Shown: positions 1-7,636 of the stretch, piece by piece
Position numbering within the stretch: the first letter of the stretch is position 1
Layout of the letters: the number at the start of each line of letters is the position of its first letter
Assembly: GCA_003220855.1 (NCBI GenBank)
Contig: QHTP01000035.1
Coordinates: 1-34,354 of the forward strand
Direction of reading: 5' to 3'
Origin: Gemmatimonadota bacterium
GTDB taxonomy: Bacteria; Gemmatimonadota; Gemmatimonadetes; Gemmatimonadales; GWC2-71-9
DNA: 34,354 nt
The notes under the pieces: generated by a model
Told to the model about the DNA's origin: nothing
Database searches by the model: none
The model's input: only the letters and a program-made list of their open reading frames with translations
Position numbers and translations under genes: made by a program

Positions 1-171
1 ATTCTGCACGACCAGTCGGGAGCGATGAAGGGGACGTACCAGGCCACGGGCGTCCCCGAGAGCTGGATGATCAGCCCCGACGGCGTGATCATCAAGAAAG
101 TGATCGGGGCCTCCGAGTGGGACGGCCCCGTCAACGAAACGTTGGTCCGGCGGCTCCTTGATGAGAGATGA
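1..171 (+). CDS. C-terminal fragment of a thioredoxin-like (TlpA/redoxin) protein
   Basis: The first frame is open from the window edge to a TGA at 169-171, giving 56 residues of a protein whose start lies upstream. The piece contains a GVPESWMISPDG stretch, which matches the cis-proline turn and following strand of TlpA/ResA-type thioredoxin folds (GVPxxxxIDxxG). The CxxC region would lie outside the window, so the redox activity cannot be checked. The last codons fall in a 7-bp tandem repeat that also holds the start of the next gene, 17 nt downstream, so the two are probably co-transcribed. The family call rests on this one motif. Confidence 0.6.
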   Translation: MLHDQSGAMKGTYQATGVPESWMISPDGVIIKKVIGASEWDGPVNETLVRRLLDER

Positions 172-194
172 GAGATGAGAGATGAGAGATGAGC
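160..194. repeat. Five tandem 7-bp units (GATGAGA) across a stop and a start codon
   Basis: Four exact GATGAGA units are followed by one GATGAGC. The array holds the stop codon of the upstream gene (169-171) and the ATG of the downstream gene (189). Each unit contains ATGA, but because the unit is 7 bp the successive ATGs fall in rotating frames. The ATG at 168, in the same frame as 189, meets a stop at 183-185, so only the last ATG opens the downstream gene. I see no inverted partner arm on either side, unlike the arrays at 28825 and 30572. Confidence 0.95.
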
Positions 195-1124
195 GTCCGC
201 GCTAACCTCGCGCAGCTGCTCGTGCGCAACTGGCCGATCAAGCTCGCGGCCGGTTTCTTCGCCATCATGTTGTACGTGGCGGTCGCGGCTCAGCAGCCGT
301 TGACGCAGAGCTTCGCCATGCGGCTCGCCGTCGTCGTCCCACCCGGACGCACCCTACGCCAGCAACCGGCGGGTGTGGCGGTCGTCATCACCGGCAAGGG
401 GAGTGAGATCATCAAGCTCCGCTCCTTCCCGCGCGTGATCCGGAAGGTCATTCCCGACACCTTCTCGGCGTCGGCGTGGCACGTGCAGCTGCAGCCGACC
501 GATATCGAGCTCCCCAAGGGCAGCGACGTGCAGGTCGCCGACATCCGCCCGCGCGACATCGAGGTCGTGCTGGATTCAGTCGTGCACAAGGACGTACGGA
601 TCGTGCCGCTCGTGCGCGTCGAGGCCGAGTCGGGGTACGTGATGCGCGGGCTGTCCATCACGCCGAGCATGGCGCGCGTCATCGGCCCGGCCAAGAGCGT
701 CGCCCAGATCGACTCGGTGACCACGCTGCCCACGGTCATCTCCAGTGTGAACGGCCCGTTCTTCCGTACCGTCCCGCTCGATACGGCTCCGCTCGGCATC
801 GTCCGCATCGCCCCCAAGGAGGTGCGCATGGCGGGCGAGGTTACGGCGATCATCGAGCGCTCGCTCTCGGGCGTCCCGATCACGACCGCGGCGTCGGGCT
901 TCACGGGGTTCCTGCTCTCGGTCGAGCGCGTGGGGGTGACGGTGCGGGGCCCCGAATCGCGGGTGAACGCCCTGACACGCGACAGCGTGCGGGTGGTGGC
1001 GCACCTCGTCGGCAAGGCGGGACCGGGCGGCTACGCGCGCCTCACGGTGAGCGCGCCTCCCGGCATCGTTGCGCACGCCGTGCCCGATTCCGTCTCGCTG
1101 AGGCGCAAGACCGGACGTGGCTGA
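189..1124 (+). CDS. YbbR-domain protein, CdaR-like
   Basis: A protein of 311 residues. A single membrane segment lies near residues 18-35 (KLAAGFFAIMLYVAVAA), preceded by a basic stretch, and the rest should be extracytoplasmic. The remainder is a series of beta-rich repeats of about 80 residues with the recurring words 'V.V.G....V' and 'V....V...P..V', as in YbbR domains. CdaR is the YbbR protein that regulates the di-adenylate cyclase CdaA. No cdaA gene lies next to it here, although it could be upstream of the window. The ATG sits in the last unit of a 7-bp tandem repeat and has no clear Shine-Dalgarno sequence apart from the repeat's GAGA words. The end overlaps the tsaD start by 8 nt. 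The domain call is fairly firm; a role in c-di-AMP control is inference. Confidence 0.8.
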   Translation: MSVRANLAQLLVRNWPIKLAAGFFAIMLYVAVAAQQPLTQSFAMRLAVVVPPGRTLRQQPAGVAVVITGKGSEIIKLRSFPRVIRKVIPDTFSASAWHVQLQPTDIELPKGSDVQVADIRPRDIEVVLDSVVHKDVRIVPLVRVEAESGYVMRGLSITPSMARVIGPAKSVAQIDSVTTLPTVISSVNGPFFRTVPLDTAPLGIVRIAPKEVRMAGEVTAIIERSLSGVPITTAASGFTGFLLSVERVGVTVRGPESRVNALTRDSVRVVAHLVGKAGPGGYARLTVSAPPGIVAHAVPDSVSLRRKTGRG

Positions 1125-2169
1125 CGTCGTCCTCGGGATCGAGACCTCGTGCGACGAGACCTCGGCCGCCGTGCTGGTGGGCGAGGGCCGCCGTCCCGAG
1201 CTCGCCGGGCTCGTGATCTTGTCCCAGGACGTGCACCAGGTGTTCGGGGGCGTGGTGCCGGAGCTCGCGAGCCGGGCGCATTTGGCGGCGCTGCCGGCGG
1301 TGGTCGACCGCGCGCTCGCGGAGGCCGGTCTCAGCTGGAGCGCCGTGGACGCCGTCGCGGTGACCCAGGGCCCGGGACTCGTCGGCGCGCTCCTGGTCGG
1401 GGTGGCCTACGCCAAGGCGCTGGCCTATGCCGGCGACCGCGAGCTGATCGGCGTTCATCATATGGAGGGGCATCTCTTCGCCCCGCTCGTAGAGGACCCG
1501 GACCTGGCACCGCCGTTCGTCGCGCTGCTCGTGTCGGGAGGTCACACGCTGCTGCTCGACGTTCCCGCCTGGGGGCGCTACCGCCTGCTGGGCGCGACCC
1601 GCGACGACGCGGCCGGCGAGGCGTTCGACAAGGTCGCGACGCTTCTGGGCCTGGGGTATCCGGGCGGCCCGGCGATCGAGCGGCTCGCGGCCCAGGGAGA
1701 TCCGAGCCGCTTCTCGTTCCCGCGTCCGATGCGGGACGAGGGCTTCGAGTTCTCCTTCTCCGGTCTCAAGACCGCGGTGCTGCGAGCCGTGCGCTCGAGC
1801 GACGATCTCGACCGCGACCGGCCGCATCTGGCGCGCGCGTTCCAGGACGCCGTGCTCGACGTGCTGGTCACCAAACTCGAGCGAGCGGTCCGCGCCACGG
1901 GCCACCGGACCGCCGTGCTGGGTGGCGGCGTGGCGTGCAGCCGGGCGCTCGCCGGGCTCGCCGCCCGGCGCCTCTCCGACGGAGGACTCGCCCGCGTCGC
2001 CGTCGCGAGCCCGCGCTTGAACGCCGACAACGCCGCCATGATCGCCCGTGCCGGGTGGTACCGTCTCGGCCTGGGCGAGCGCAGTGACTGGACGCTGGAT
2101 GCCCGGGCGGACCTGCCGCTGCCCGGCCTGGAGCCGGTACCCACCACACTCGACGCGGCCCGCCCATGA
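1117..2169 (+). CDS. tsaD: tRNA N6-adenosine threonylcarbamoyltransferase TsaD
   Basis: TsaD transfers the threonylcarbamoyl group from TC-AMP to A37 of ANN-decoding tRNAs, working with TsaB and TsaE. The protein is 350 residues, the usual length. It starts ADVVLGIETSCDETS, the family's N-terminal ASKHA motif. It carries the metal-binding HHMEGH (H115 and H119), the glycine loop VSGGHT, the FSFSGLKTA motif and the NADNAAMIA segment near the C terminus. I chose the GTG at 1117, which overlaps the previous gene by 8 nt, because the conserved motif begins two codons later and no ATG lies nearby. The lgt start overlaps its stop (ATGA), so translation of the two is probably coupled. tsaB and tsaE are not in the window. 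Confidence 0.97.
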   Translation: MADVVLGIETSCDETSAAVLVGEGRRPELAGLVILSQDVHQVFGGVVPELASRAHLAALPAVVDRALAEAGLSWSAVDAVAVTQGPGLVGALLVGVAYAKALAYAGDRELIGVHHMEGHLFAPLVEDPDLAPPFVALLVSGGHTLLLDVPAWGRYRLLGATRDDAAGEAFDKVATLLGLGYPGGPAIERLAAQGDPSRFSFPRPMRDEGFEFSFSGLKTAVLRAVRSSDDLDRDRPHLARAFQDAVLDVLVTKLERAVRATGHRTAVLGGGVACSRALAGLAARRLSDGGLARVAVASPRLNADNAAMIARAGWYRLGLGERSDWTLDARADLPLPGLEPVPTTLDAARP

Positions 2170-3053
2170 CGATTTATCCCTTCGGGTTCACGATCCCGCT
2201 GCCCCGGATCGACATCCTGTTCATCCATCTGGGTCCCCTGCAGGTCACGGGATACGGGCTGATGATGATGGTCGCCTTCCTCATGGCGGGGTGGGCGATC
2301 CAGGTCGATCTGCGGCGCCGAGGGATGGCCGAGGAGTACGCAGCCGACATCGTGTTCGCCGCCGTGCTCGGCGGCATCGTGGGGGCCAAGATCTGGTATG
2401 TGCTGCTGACGGGCGAATGGGAAGCGCTGTTGCGGCGCGGCGGGTTCGTTTGGTACGGGGGCTTTCTCGGGGGCGTGGCGGCCGTGCTCGCAACCGGGTG
2501 GTGGAAGCGCGTGCCCGCCCGCTGGACGATGGAGCTCACCGCCGCCCCTCTCGCCCTCGGCTACGCGCTGGGACGCGTCGGGTGCTTCCTGGTCAACGAC
2601 GACTACGGCATCCCGTCGACCCTGCCCTGGGCGATGAAGTTCCCGCGCGGACTTCCACCCACCACGGTGGCCGAGCTGAGCAACATGCACGTGCGCTTCC
2701 CGCCCGGCACCGACCCCATGCAGGTCGTGGCGGTGCACCCGACGCAGATCTACGAGACGGCGCTGATGCTGTCGGCGTTCGCGTTGTTGTGGCGGCTGCG
2801 GGACCACCGGCACGGCACGGGTTGGCGGTTCGGCGTCTATCTCGTGCTGGCCGGGACGGAGCGCTTCCTGGTCGAGATCGTGCGCGCGAAGGACGATCGA
2901 CTGCTGGGACCGTTCACCCTAGCGCAGGTGACCAGCGTGCTGTTGGTGCTCGCGGGTGTATGGCTGATGCAGCGACTGCGCGCCCCCGAGCCCGCGACCG
3001 TGGCCGTGCCCGCCGCACTCAAGCCGCAACCCCAGGCGCAGCCGACACGGTAG
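2166..3053 (+). CDS. lgt: Prolipoprotein diacylglyceryl transferase Lgt
   Basis: Lgt moves diacylglycerol from phosphatidylglycerol to the lipobox cysteine of prolipoproteins in the inner membrane. The 295-residue protein is hydrophobic, with about seven membrane segments. It has the Lgt signature in the form GRVGCFLVNDDYGIP, where the more usual version is GR.GNF.N.E, and the HPTQIYE motif. Substitutions at the N and E positions of the signature are seen in divergent Lgt groups, and the GR arginine is kept. It starts with an ATGA overlap on tsaD. Likely substrates in this window are the peptide-binding protein at 19369 and the methionine-rich protein at 34115. The gene ends 7 nt before the stop of the convergent FTR1 fusion. 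Confidence 0.96.
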   Translation: MTIYPFGFTIPLPRIDILFIHLGPLQVTGYGLMMMVAFLMAGWAIQVDLRRRGMAEEYAADIVFAAVLGGIVGAKIWYVLLTGEWEALLRRGGFVWYGGFLGGVAAVLATGWWKRVPARWTMELTAAPLALGYALGRVGCFLVNDDYGIPSTLPWAMKFPRGLPPTTVAELSNMHVRFPPGTDPMQVVAVHPTQIYETALMLSAFALLWRLRDHRHGTGWRFGVYLVLAGTERFLVEIVRAKDDRLLGPFTLAQVTSVLLVLAGVWLMQRLRAPEPATVAVPAALKPQPQAQPTR

Positions 3054-3060
3054 ACGCGGG

Positions 3061-5157
3061 CTACGGGAACGACGGCCGGCGGCGGTCCGCCCCCGTGCCG
3101 CCGAAACGGTTCCGCTGCAGCCACACCACGGCCACGAGCAGCAGGACGAGGAGCAGCAGCTGGAGTGCCAGCGATTGCACGGTGGGATAGATACCCAGGA
3201 CGGGGATGCGGGGCGCCCACCGAACCACGCTCACCCGCACCAGTCCCGACTCCTGCAGGTCCGCGATCCCCTTCCCCGCGAACACGAACGCCATGTAGTA
3301 GAGCATCGCGCTCGTCACCGCGAAGAAGGGCTTGAGCGGGACCTTCATCCCGAAGCGGCTGACTGCCACGTAGACGATCACCAACGCCAACCCAGCCGCC
3401 GCGATCCCTGCCATGACTCCCGCCACTCCCGCCGCGCTGGTCGATCCCGCCGAGGAGAGCAGCGCCTTGTAGAACAGGATGGTCTCGAAGCCCTCGCGAT
3501 AGACCGCGAGGAAGGCCACCGACGAGAGCGCGAACCCGGAGCCGGTCGACAGCGCGTCCTCCATCCGGCCCTGGACGAAGGCGTTCCACTTGGCCACCTC
3601 GATCTTGGAGAGCAGCCAATAGCTGACGTAGAACAGCACGGCGGTGGCGAGGAGCATGGTCCCGCCCTCGAGCGCTTCCCGCTGGCCCGGCGTGATCTCG
3701 AACAGCAGCTCGATCACCACCGCGGTGGCGGCGCTCGCGGCGACTGCGGCCCAGGCCCCTCGCGCCACGTGACGCCGGCGCTCGACGGCGCCGGCTTTCG
3801 AGAGAAACGCCATCAGCGCCGCCACGATCAGGATCGCCTCGAACCCTTCCCGCAGCAGCAGCACGAACGACTGCACGAACAGGCTGGCGCCCGAACTCCG
3901 GTCGGCGACCAGCCGCTCGGCGCGCTCCAGATCGGCGAGCAGCCGGGCGTGGATCGCACCGAGCTCGTCCGGGCCGGCGCCCGCCGCCGTCCGCGCGCGC
4001 AGCAGGGTGAACGCCTGCTCGAGCTCGCTCGCCAGGCCGGAGTTCCTCAGCCGCACGTCCGTCTCCACCTGTTCGAACGTGAGGTAGGCGTCAAACGCGA
4101 TCTTGTCGGACCGGAGTGCCATTGCCGAGTCGAGCTGGCGCCGCACCACGGAGAACGTGGCGGCCGCCGGGGACGCCTCGTACTTCTGCCGCTCGGCCGT
4201 GGGCAGCACCCGCAGGAACGCCACGATCTTGGCGGCGTCCCCGGGGTCCAACGTACGCGCAAACCCGGGCATCGCCGTCCCCGGACGGCCCCGCAGAATG
4301 AGCTCCTCGAGCTCGCGGTCGGTGAACCGGCCTTGGACGGCGAGGTCCCGCAGCGCGGGCGGCCGGACCGAGAGCGTGGCGGCAAGCGGACCGTCGCCGC
4401 CGCCGGTGGCGCCGTGGCACGAAGCGCACGTCGTCGCGTACCGCCCCTCGCCCTCGCGGACGAGCCCCTCGTCGGCGCGCAGTGTGGCCACGTACGTGGC
4501 TACGGCCCAGCGGTCCTCGGGGGACAGCGTCTCCTCGAACTGTGGCATCGCCGTGCCGGCCACGCCGAGCGTGAGCTTGCGATACACGTCCAGCGGGGAG
4601 ACGGCGCTCATCGCTTGGCGATCGGCGAGGCTCGCGGGCGGGGGGCCCTGCAACTGCTTCGCTTTCGGTCCGTCACCGCGCCCGGTCGCACCGTGGCACT
4701 GCGCGCACTGCTCCTGGTAGACGGCCGCACCGCGCACCAGCGACGGCGGGCGCGAAGGGAAGGTTTCGAGCGCATCTCCAACAGCGGTCGCGATGTGCTG
4801 CACGAGCAGTCCGGCCCGCGCCGCGACCGAGTCCGGGGGTGCGGCCCGGTCGAGCAGTGCGTGCAGGGCCACGAGGTCGGAGTCGGCGGTCGCCCGCACC
4901 GCCCGAGGGAGCGAGCCGACGTCGAGCCGGGCCTGGTCGAGAAACTGCTTGGCCTCCGAGACTTCCTCGGGATTCGTCACCCGGCCCCCGCGGGGCGCAA
5001 CCCCGATGGCGTACTCCTTGGCGGCGAGCGAGGCGGCAGCCACGATGCGTCGGGCCACGGCCAGCGAGTCCATCGCCTGCGCCCCTGCCGGCGCCGTGAT
5101 GCACGTGCCCAACAGCAAGCCGACCAGTGACTTACAGTAGATGGGAGCGGTTCTCAA
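3061..5157 (-). CDS. Cytochrome c-FTR1 iron permease fusion
   Basis: A predicted protein of 698 residues: a signal sequence (about 1-28, ending APAGAQA), a helical segment, two cytochrome c domains and an FTR1 permease domain of about seven membrane helices. Haem motifs CxxCH stand at 151-155 and 244-248, each followed by GATG.GDGP, with axial-ligand candidates M204 and M296 in GTAMP. The permease has both REGFE motifs (436-440 and 554-558), the REXXE iron-binding signature. In FTR1 systems iron transport is coupled to ferrous oxidation; the fused cytochromes probably carry the electrons here (inference). The start is uncertain. I chose the TTG at 5157 because it gives a good signal peptide and lies just downstream of a predicted promoter. 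The ATG at 5073 would remove the signal sequence. There is no clear Shine-Dalgarno sequence. Confidence 0.9.
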   Translation of the reverse strand: MRTAPIYCKSLVGLLLGTCITAPAGAQAMDSLAVARRIVAAASLAAKEYAIGVAPRGGRVTNPEEVSEAKQFLDQARLDVGSLPRAVRATADSDLVALHALLDRAAPPDSVAARAGLLVQHIATAVGDALETFPSRPPSLVRGAAVYQEQCAQCHGATGRGDGPKAKQLQGPPPASLADRQAMSAVSPLDVYRKLTLGVAGTAMPQFEETLSPEDRWAVATYVATLRADEGLVREGEGRYATTCASCHGATGGGDGPLAATLSVRPPALRDLAVQGRFTDRELEELILRGRPGTAMPGFARTLDPGDAAKIVAFLRVLPTAERQKYEASPAAATFSVVRRQLDSAMALRSDKIAFDAYLTFEQVETDVRLRNSGLASELEQAFTLLRARTAAGAGPDELGAIHARLLADLERAERLVADRSSGASLFVQSFVLLLREGFEAILIVAALMAFLSKAGAVERRRHVARGAWAAVAASAATAVVIELLFEITPGQREALEGGTMLLATAVLFYVSYWLLSKIEVAKWNAFVQGRMEDALSTGSGFALSSVAFLAVYREGFETILFYKALLSSAGSTSAAGVAGVMAGIAAAGLALVIVYVAVSRFGMKVPLKPFFAVTSAMLYYMAFVFAGKGIADLQESGLVRVSVVRWAPRIPVLGIYPTVQSLALQLLLLVLLLVAVVWLQRNRFGGTGADRRRPSFP

Positions 5158-5171
5158 GAGGGGGATTTTCA

Positions 5172-5200
5172 ATACTAGAGTAATTCTGTCGGGAATGCAA
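5172..5200 (-). promoter_or_regulatory. Predicted sigma-70 promoter for the cytochrome c-FTR1 gene
   Basis: Read on the minus strand, TTGCAT (5200-5195) and TAGTAT (5177-5172) are separated by exactly 17 bp in a locally AT-rich patch of a GC-rich region. A 10-bp inverted repeat, TACT-AG-AGTA, at 5173-5182 overlaps the -10 box and could be an operator. Transcription would begin near 5165, leaving a leader of about 8 nt before the TTG at 5157. The promoter lies between the acpS stop (5210) and the FTR1 gene, so the permease can be expressed apart from the upstream operon. It does not match the Fur consensus well. Confidence 0.5.
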
Positions 5201-5209
5201 GGCGACCCA

Positions 5210-5608
5210 TCACACGCGCTCCAACACGACCACCGCCACGGCCGCGAGGTGGGTGTGGGAAAGCGACAGCAGCACGCGCCCCACTCCCAGCTCGCGCGCC
5301 CGCTCGGCCGCCGTGCCGCTGAGACGCACATCGGGCCGGCCGTCGGGCGCTCGCGTGATCTCGATCTCGCGCCAGCCGATGCCGCGCGCCACGGCCGTGC
5401 CCTGCAGCGCCTTGTAGACCGCTTCCTTGGCCGCGAGCCGGACGGCCACGTGGGTCGCCGGGTCGGGTCGGCTCTCGCAATACGCGCGCTCATCGCGTGT
5501 GAGCAAGCGCTCGAAGACTCGAGCGCCCTTGTCGGCGATGATCGCGGCGACGCGCGACACCTCCACGAGGTCGACGCCGACGCCGATCGCGCTCAGAAGC
5601 CCAACCAT
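5210..5608 (-). CDS. acpS: Holo-[acyl-carrier-protein] synthase AcpS
   Basis: AcpS attaches 4'-phosphopantetheine from CoA to the serine of apo-ACP. The protein is 132 residues, close to the family's usual 120-130. It begins with the family's GVGVDLVEVSR motif (D13 as a magnesium ligand) and has RLAAKEAVYKAL (E62 as the second ligand) and a C-terminal LLSLSHTHLAAVAVV strand. The ATG at 5608 lies inside the end of the upstream gene (overlap 5593-5608), and a second ATG at 5620 would add four residues. It is the last gene of the minus-strand operon that begins at 9621. Confidence 0.95.
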   Translation of the reverse strand: MVGLLSAIGVGVDLVEVSRVAAIIADKGARVFERLLTRDERAYCESRPDPATHVAVRLAAKEAVYKALQGTAVARGIGWREIEITRAPDGRPDVRLSGTAAERARELGVGRVLLSLSHTHLAAVAVVVLERV

Positions 5609-6327
5609 GCCGCGAGCCATGCCGGGGCGCGAAGGTAGCCGCCGAGCACCAGCCCCAGCCAGATGAGCCCGGCCGCGAGCGGCGTCCACAGAACGATCAC
5701 GGGCCACAGGGATGGTCGCCACCGCGCGATGGCATCCGTCTCGACCGCCCAGCGTCGCCGTTCCTCGGCCACCGCCGTCTCGAGTGCGAGCCATGCCGCC
5801 TCCAGCCGCCGGGCCGCCGCCCGCAGCGCGTCCTGCCACTCGGCGTGCGTCGTCTTGTCGAGCACGCCGGCGTCGCGGGCCCCGAGCGCCGCGCCGTCGA
5901 GCACGTCGAGGGCGGCCACGAACGATTCACCGCCGGCGGCGAGTCGGGCGGCGATCGCGCGTTTTTCAGGCCCCGTGAGCAGCCGCCGGCGGCGCTGCCG
6001 GCCGGGCATCCGGACGCGCCGGGCCGCGCGCTCGATTTCCCCGTCCAGCGCGGCCGTCACGCGCTCGGCCGCCTGCCGCACCGCGACTTCCCACGCCTCC
6101 AACCACGCGCGGCGGCCCACGGCCTCGACCACCCGGGCACGCTCCTCGCGCGCCGCGGCGACCCGTGCCTGGCCTCCCAGCTCCATCACGCGCGTCGCCA
6201 GGTCTTCGCGGAGGTCGTCGAGCGGCACCCACGGCTCTTCCAGGCGGCGCGGCACCAGCAGCCGTCCGAGCGAGGACGCGAGTTCCGGCACGCGCAGCGG
6301 CATCGGGATCTTCACTCCGGGGCTCAT
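5593..6327 (-). CDS. Unrecognised membrane-anchored helical protein
   Basis: I do not recognise this 244-residue protein. Its first two thirds are rich in alanine, arginine and glutamate and predicted to be helical, with heptad-like stretches such as ARLAAGGESFVAALDVLDG and RAAARRLEAAWLALETAVAEE. The last 45 residues form one or two hydrophobic helices (WPVIVLWTPLAAGLIWLGLV, then a short AWLAAWLGF end). No cysteine or histidine cluster or enzyme motif is visible. The start ATG overlaps the stop of the CYTH gene (ATGA), and its 3' end overlaps the acpS start, so it is translated as part of that operon. A tail-anchored scaffold is one possibility; this is a guess. Confidence 0.75.
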   Translation of the reverse strand: MSPGVKIPMPLRVPELASSLGRLLVPRRLEEPWVPLDDLREDLATRVMELGGQARVAAAREERARVVEAVGRRAWLEAWEVAVRQAAERVTAALDGEIERAARRVRMPGRQRRRRLLTGPEKRAIAARLAAGGESFVAALDVLDGAALGARDAGVLDKTTHAEWQDALRAAARRLEAAWLALETAVAEERRRWAVETDAIARWRPSLWPVIVLWTPLAAGLIWLGLVLGGYLRAPAWLAAWLGF

Positions 6328-6902
6328 CGTGCCAGCAGGGCGGCGCGGCCGGTGCGCCGCTCGAAGGCGGCGACGAAGTACGGCAGCGACTCCGCGAGGA
6401 AGCTGGCGCGCCCGAGGCCGGTCGCCGCGATCGCCCGCTCGATGCCGGCCGGCTCCCCCTCGACCTCGATGAGAACGTCCATGTCGGGATACCACTCGAG
6501 GCGCAGCACGGCCTTCCCCAAACGATAGACCTCGACCCGCCGATCGATGCGCAGCGACACGGCGAAGCCGAGCCGCTCGAGGATGGTCGCCACGCCCTCC
6601 GGATCTCCCACGCGCGCCTCTGCTTCGGCGCGGCGACGGTATGGCCCCTGTTTCGAGTGCGGGCCCTTCCACGCGAGCACCCCGTACGCCGGCGCGCCGT
6701 CGGCCTGCCGGAACACCCGCAGCCGCAGTACCTCGTCGCGATCCGCCAGTCTGGCGCCGCGGTCGAAGCGCCGGTCGACCATGTCGCCCTGGAACTCGAG
6801 GCGTGCGCCGGCGCGCAGCAGCGCGGCGCGCAGCGCGTCGGGATCCTCGACCCGCGCCTTGACCTCGAGCTCGTCGACGGGAGCGACGGCGGACCGGCTC
6901 AC
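6324..6902 (-). CDS. CYTH-domain protein, class IV adenylate cyclase-like
   Basis: CYTH enzymes are tunnel-fold proteins acting on triphosphates: class IV adenylate cyclases, thiamine triphosphatases and inorganic triphosphatases. This protein has 192 residues and the defining ExExK motif near its start (E11, E13, K15), followed by the alternating charged strands expected of the tunnel (RLRVFRQ, LAWKGP, RRRAEAEARV, RRVEVYRL, LRLEWYP, LIEVEGE). Its length fits the CyaB class better than long CHAD-linked triphosphatases, and no CHAD domain is fused. The GTG at 6902 overlaps the HAD stop (GTGA). Whether it makes cAMP or hydrolyses triphosphates cannot be told from sequence. Confidence 0.85.
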   Translation of the reverse strand: MSRSAVAPVDELEVKARVEDPDALRAALLRAGARLEFQGDMVDRRFDRGARLADRDEVLRLRVFRQADGAPAYGVLAWKGPHSKQGPYRRRAEAEARVGDPEGVATILERLGFAVSLRIDRRVEVYRLGKAVLRLEWYPDMDVLIEVEGEPAGIERAIAATGLGRASFLAESLPYFVAAFERRTGRAALLAR

Positions 6903-7600
6903 GCGAAGATCGCGTCGAGCACCGCGGCCGTGTCGGCGAGCGTGGCGAACACGTAGGCGGCGCCCGCCGCGCGCAGGGCCGCGACGTCGTAGGAGCCGGT
7001 GGCGACGGCGACGCTGCGCGCGCCGATCGGTCGGCCGCACGCGACGTCATCGGGCGTGTCCCCGATCACGATCACGTCCGCACCCGCGAAGCGGCGGCGG
7101 GTGAGCGCCGCCGCGCGCTGTGCGGCGACCGCCGGCAGGTCCGCCCGCCGCGCCGAGTCCGAGCCGTAGGCTCCGACTCGGAAGCGCGCCGGGTCGAGCC
7201 CCGCCGAGCGCAGCTTCAGCGCCGCGCCGGCCGCCACGTTTCCGGTCAACAGTCCCACCAGCGCGCGCTGCCCCGTTTCGTGCGGCTCGAGCGCGGCGAG
7301 CAGCTCCCGCGTCCCGGGCATGAGCTTGGTCGTCTGGGCGGGGGCGGCGAGCTCGGCGCGCAGGTGGTCCACGTAGCGGCGGCACACGGCGTCGATGCGA
7401 CCGGCATCCTCGGCCGCCGGGTGGCCCGCGAGCGAGAGGAGGTCACGCACGATCTGCGGGTCGGTCTTGCCGTCGAACCGGTAGCGCTCGATCGGCCCCG
7501 CGGTCCCCGCCTCGTCGAGCAGCGCGCGGTGAATCGCCCGCCGACCGGCGCCGTCGGTCCAGAGCAGGGTACCGTCAATGTCGAAGAGGACGAGCTTCAT
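6899..7600 (-). CDS. HAD-family phosphatase, phosphoglycolate phosphatase-like
   Basis: A 233-residue haloacid-dehalogenase-type hydrolase. It has motif I FDIDGTL with both aspartates (D7 nucleophile, D9 acid/base), a helical cap with the FDGKTDPQI stretch, motif II in LLTGN, and motif III/IV in VIVIGDTPDDV. The cap between motifs I and II suggests a small phosphate ester substrate, as for Gph or PhnX. The gene lies between the peptidase gene (33 nt upstream) and the CYTH gene (4-nt overlap). The substrate is not determined. A second HAD protein at 31377 sits beside the glycolate oxidase genes and is not closely similar. Confidence 0.9.
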   Translation of the reverse strand: MKLVLFDIDGTLLWTDGAGRRAIHRALLDEAGTAGPIERYRFDGKTDPQIVRDLLSLAGHPAAEDAGRIDAVCRRYVDHLRAELAAPAQTTKLMPGTRELLAALEPHETGQRALVGLLTGNVAAGAALKLRSAGLDPARFRVGAYGSDSARRADLPAVAAQRAAALTRRRFAGADVIVIGDTPDDVACGRPIGARSVAVATGSYDVAALRAAGAAYVFATLADTAAVLDAIFA

Positions 7601-7612
7601 GCGAGAAAAATA

Positions 7613-7636
7613 GGCGGTCGGGCGGGCAGGCGGTCA
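7613..7636. repeat. Three tandem 8-bp units ending on a stop codon
   Basis: GGCGGTCG, GGCGGGCA and GGCGGTCA follow each other without gaps. The last three bases are the stop codon (minus strand) of the peptidase gene. No inverted partner arm is visible. It fills most of the gap between the peptidase gene and the HAD gene. Confidence 0.8.

Noticed and set aside
3175..5130. Long plus-strand open frame of 651 codons opposite the FTR1 fusion
   Set aside because: It is antisense to a gene with clear haem and REGFE motifs. The translation is rich in R, G, H and E with no recognisable domain, typical of shadow frames in GC-rich DNA.
5165..5200. Fur box at the FTR1 promoter
   Set aside because: The sequence has a short palindrome but does not match the GATAATGATAATCATTATC pattern well enough.
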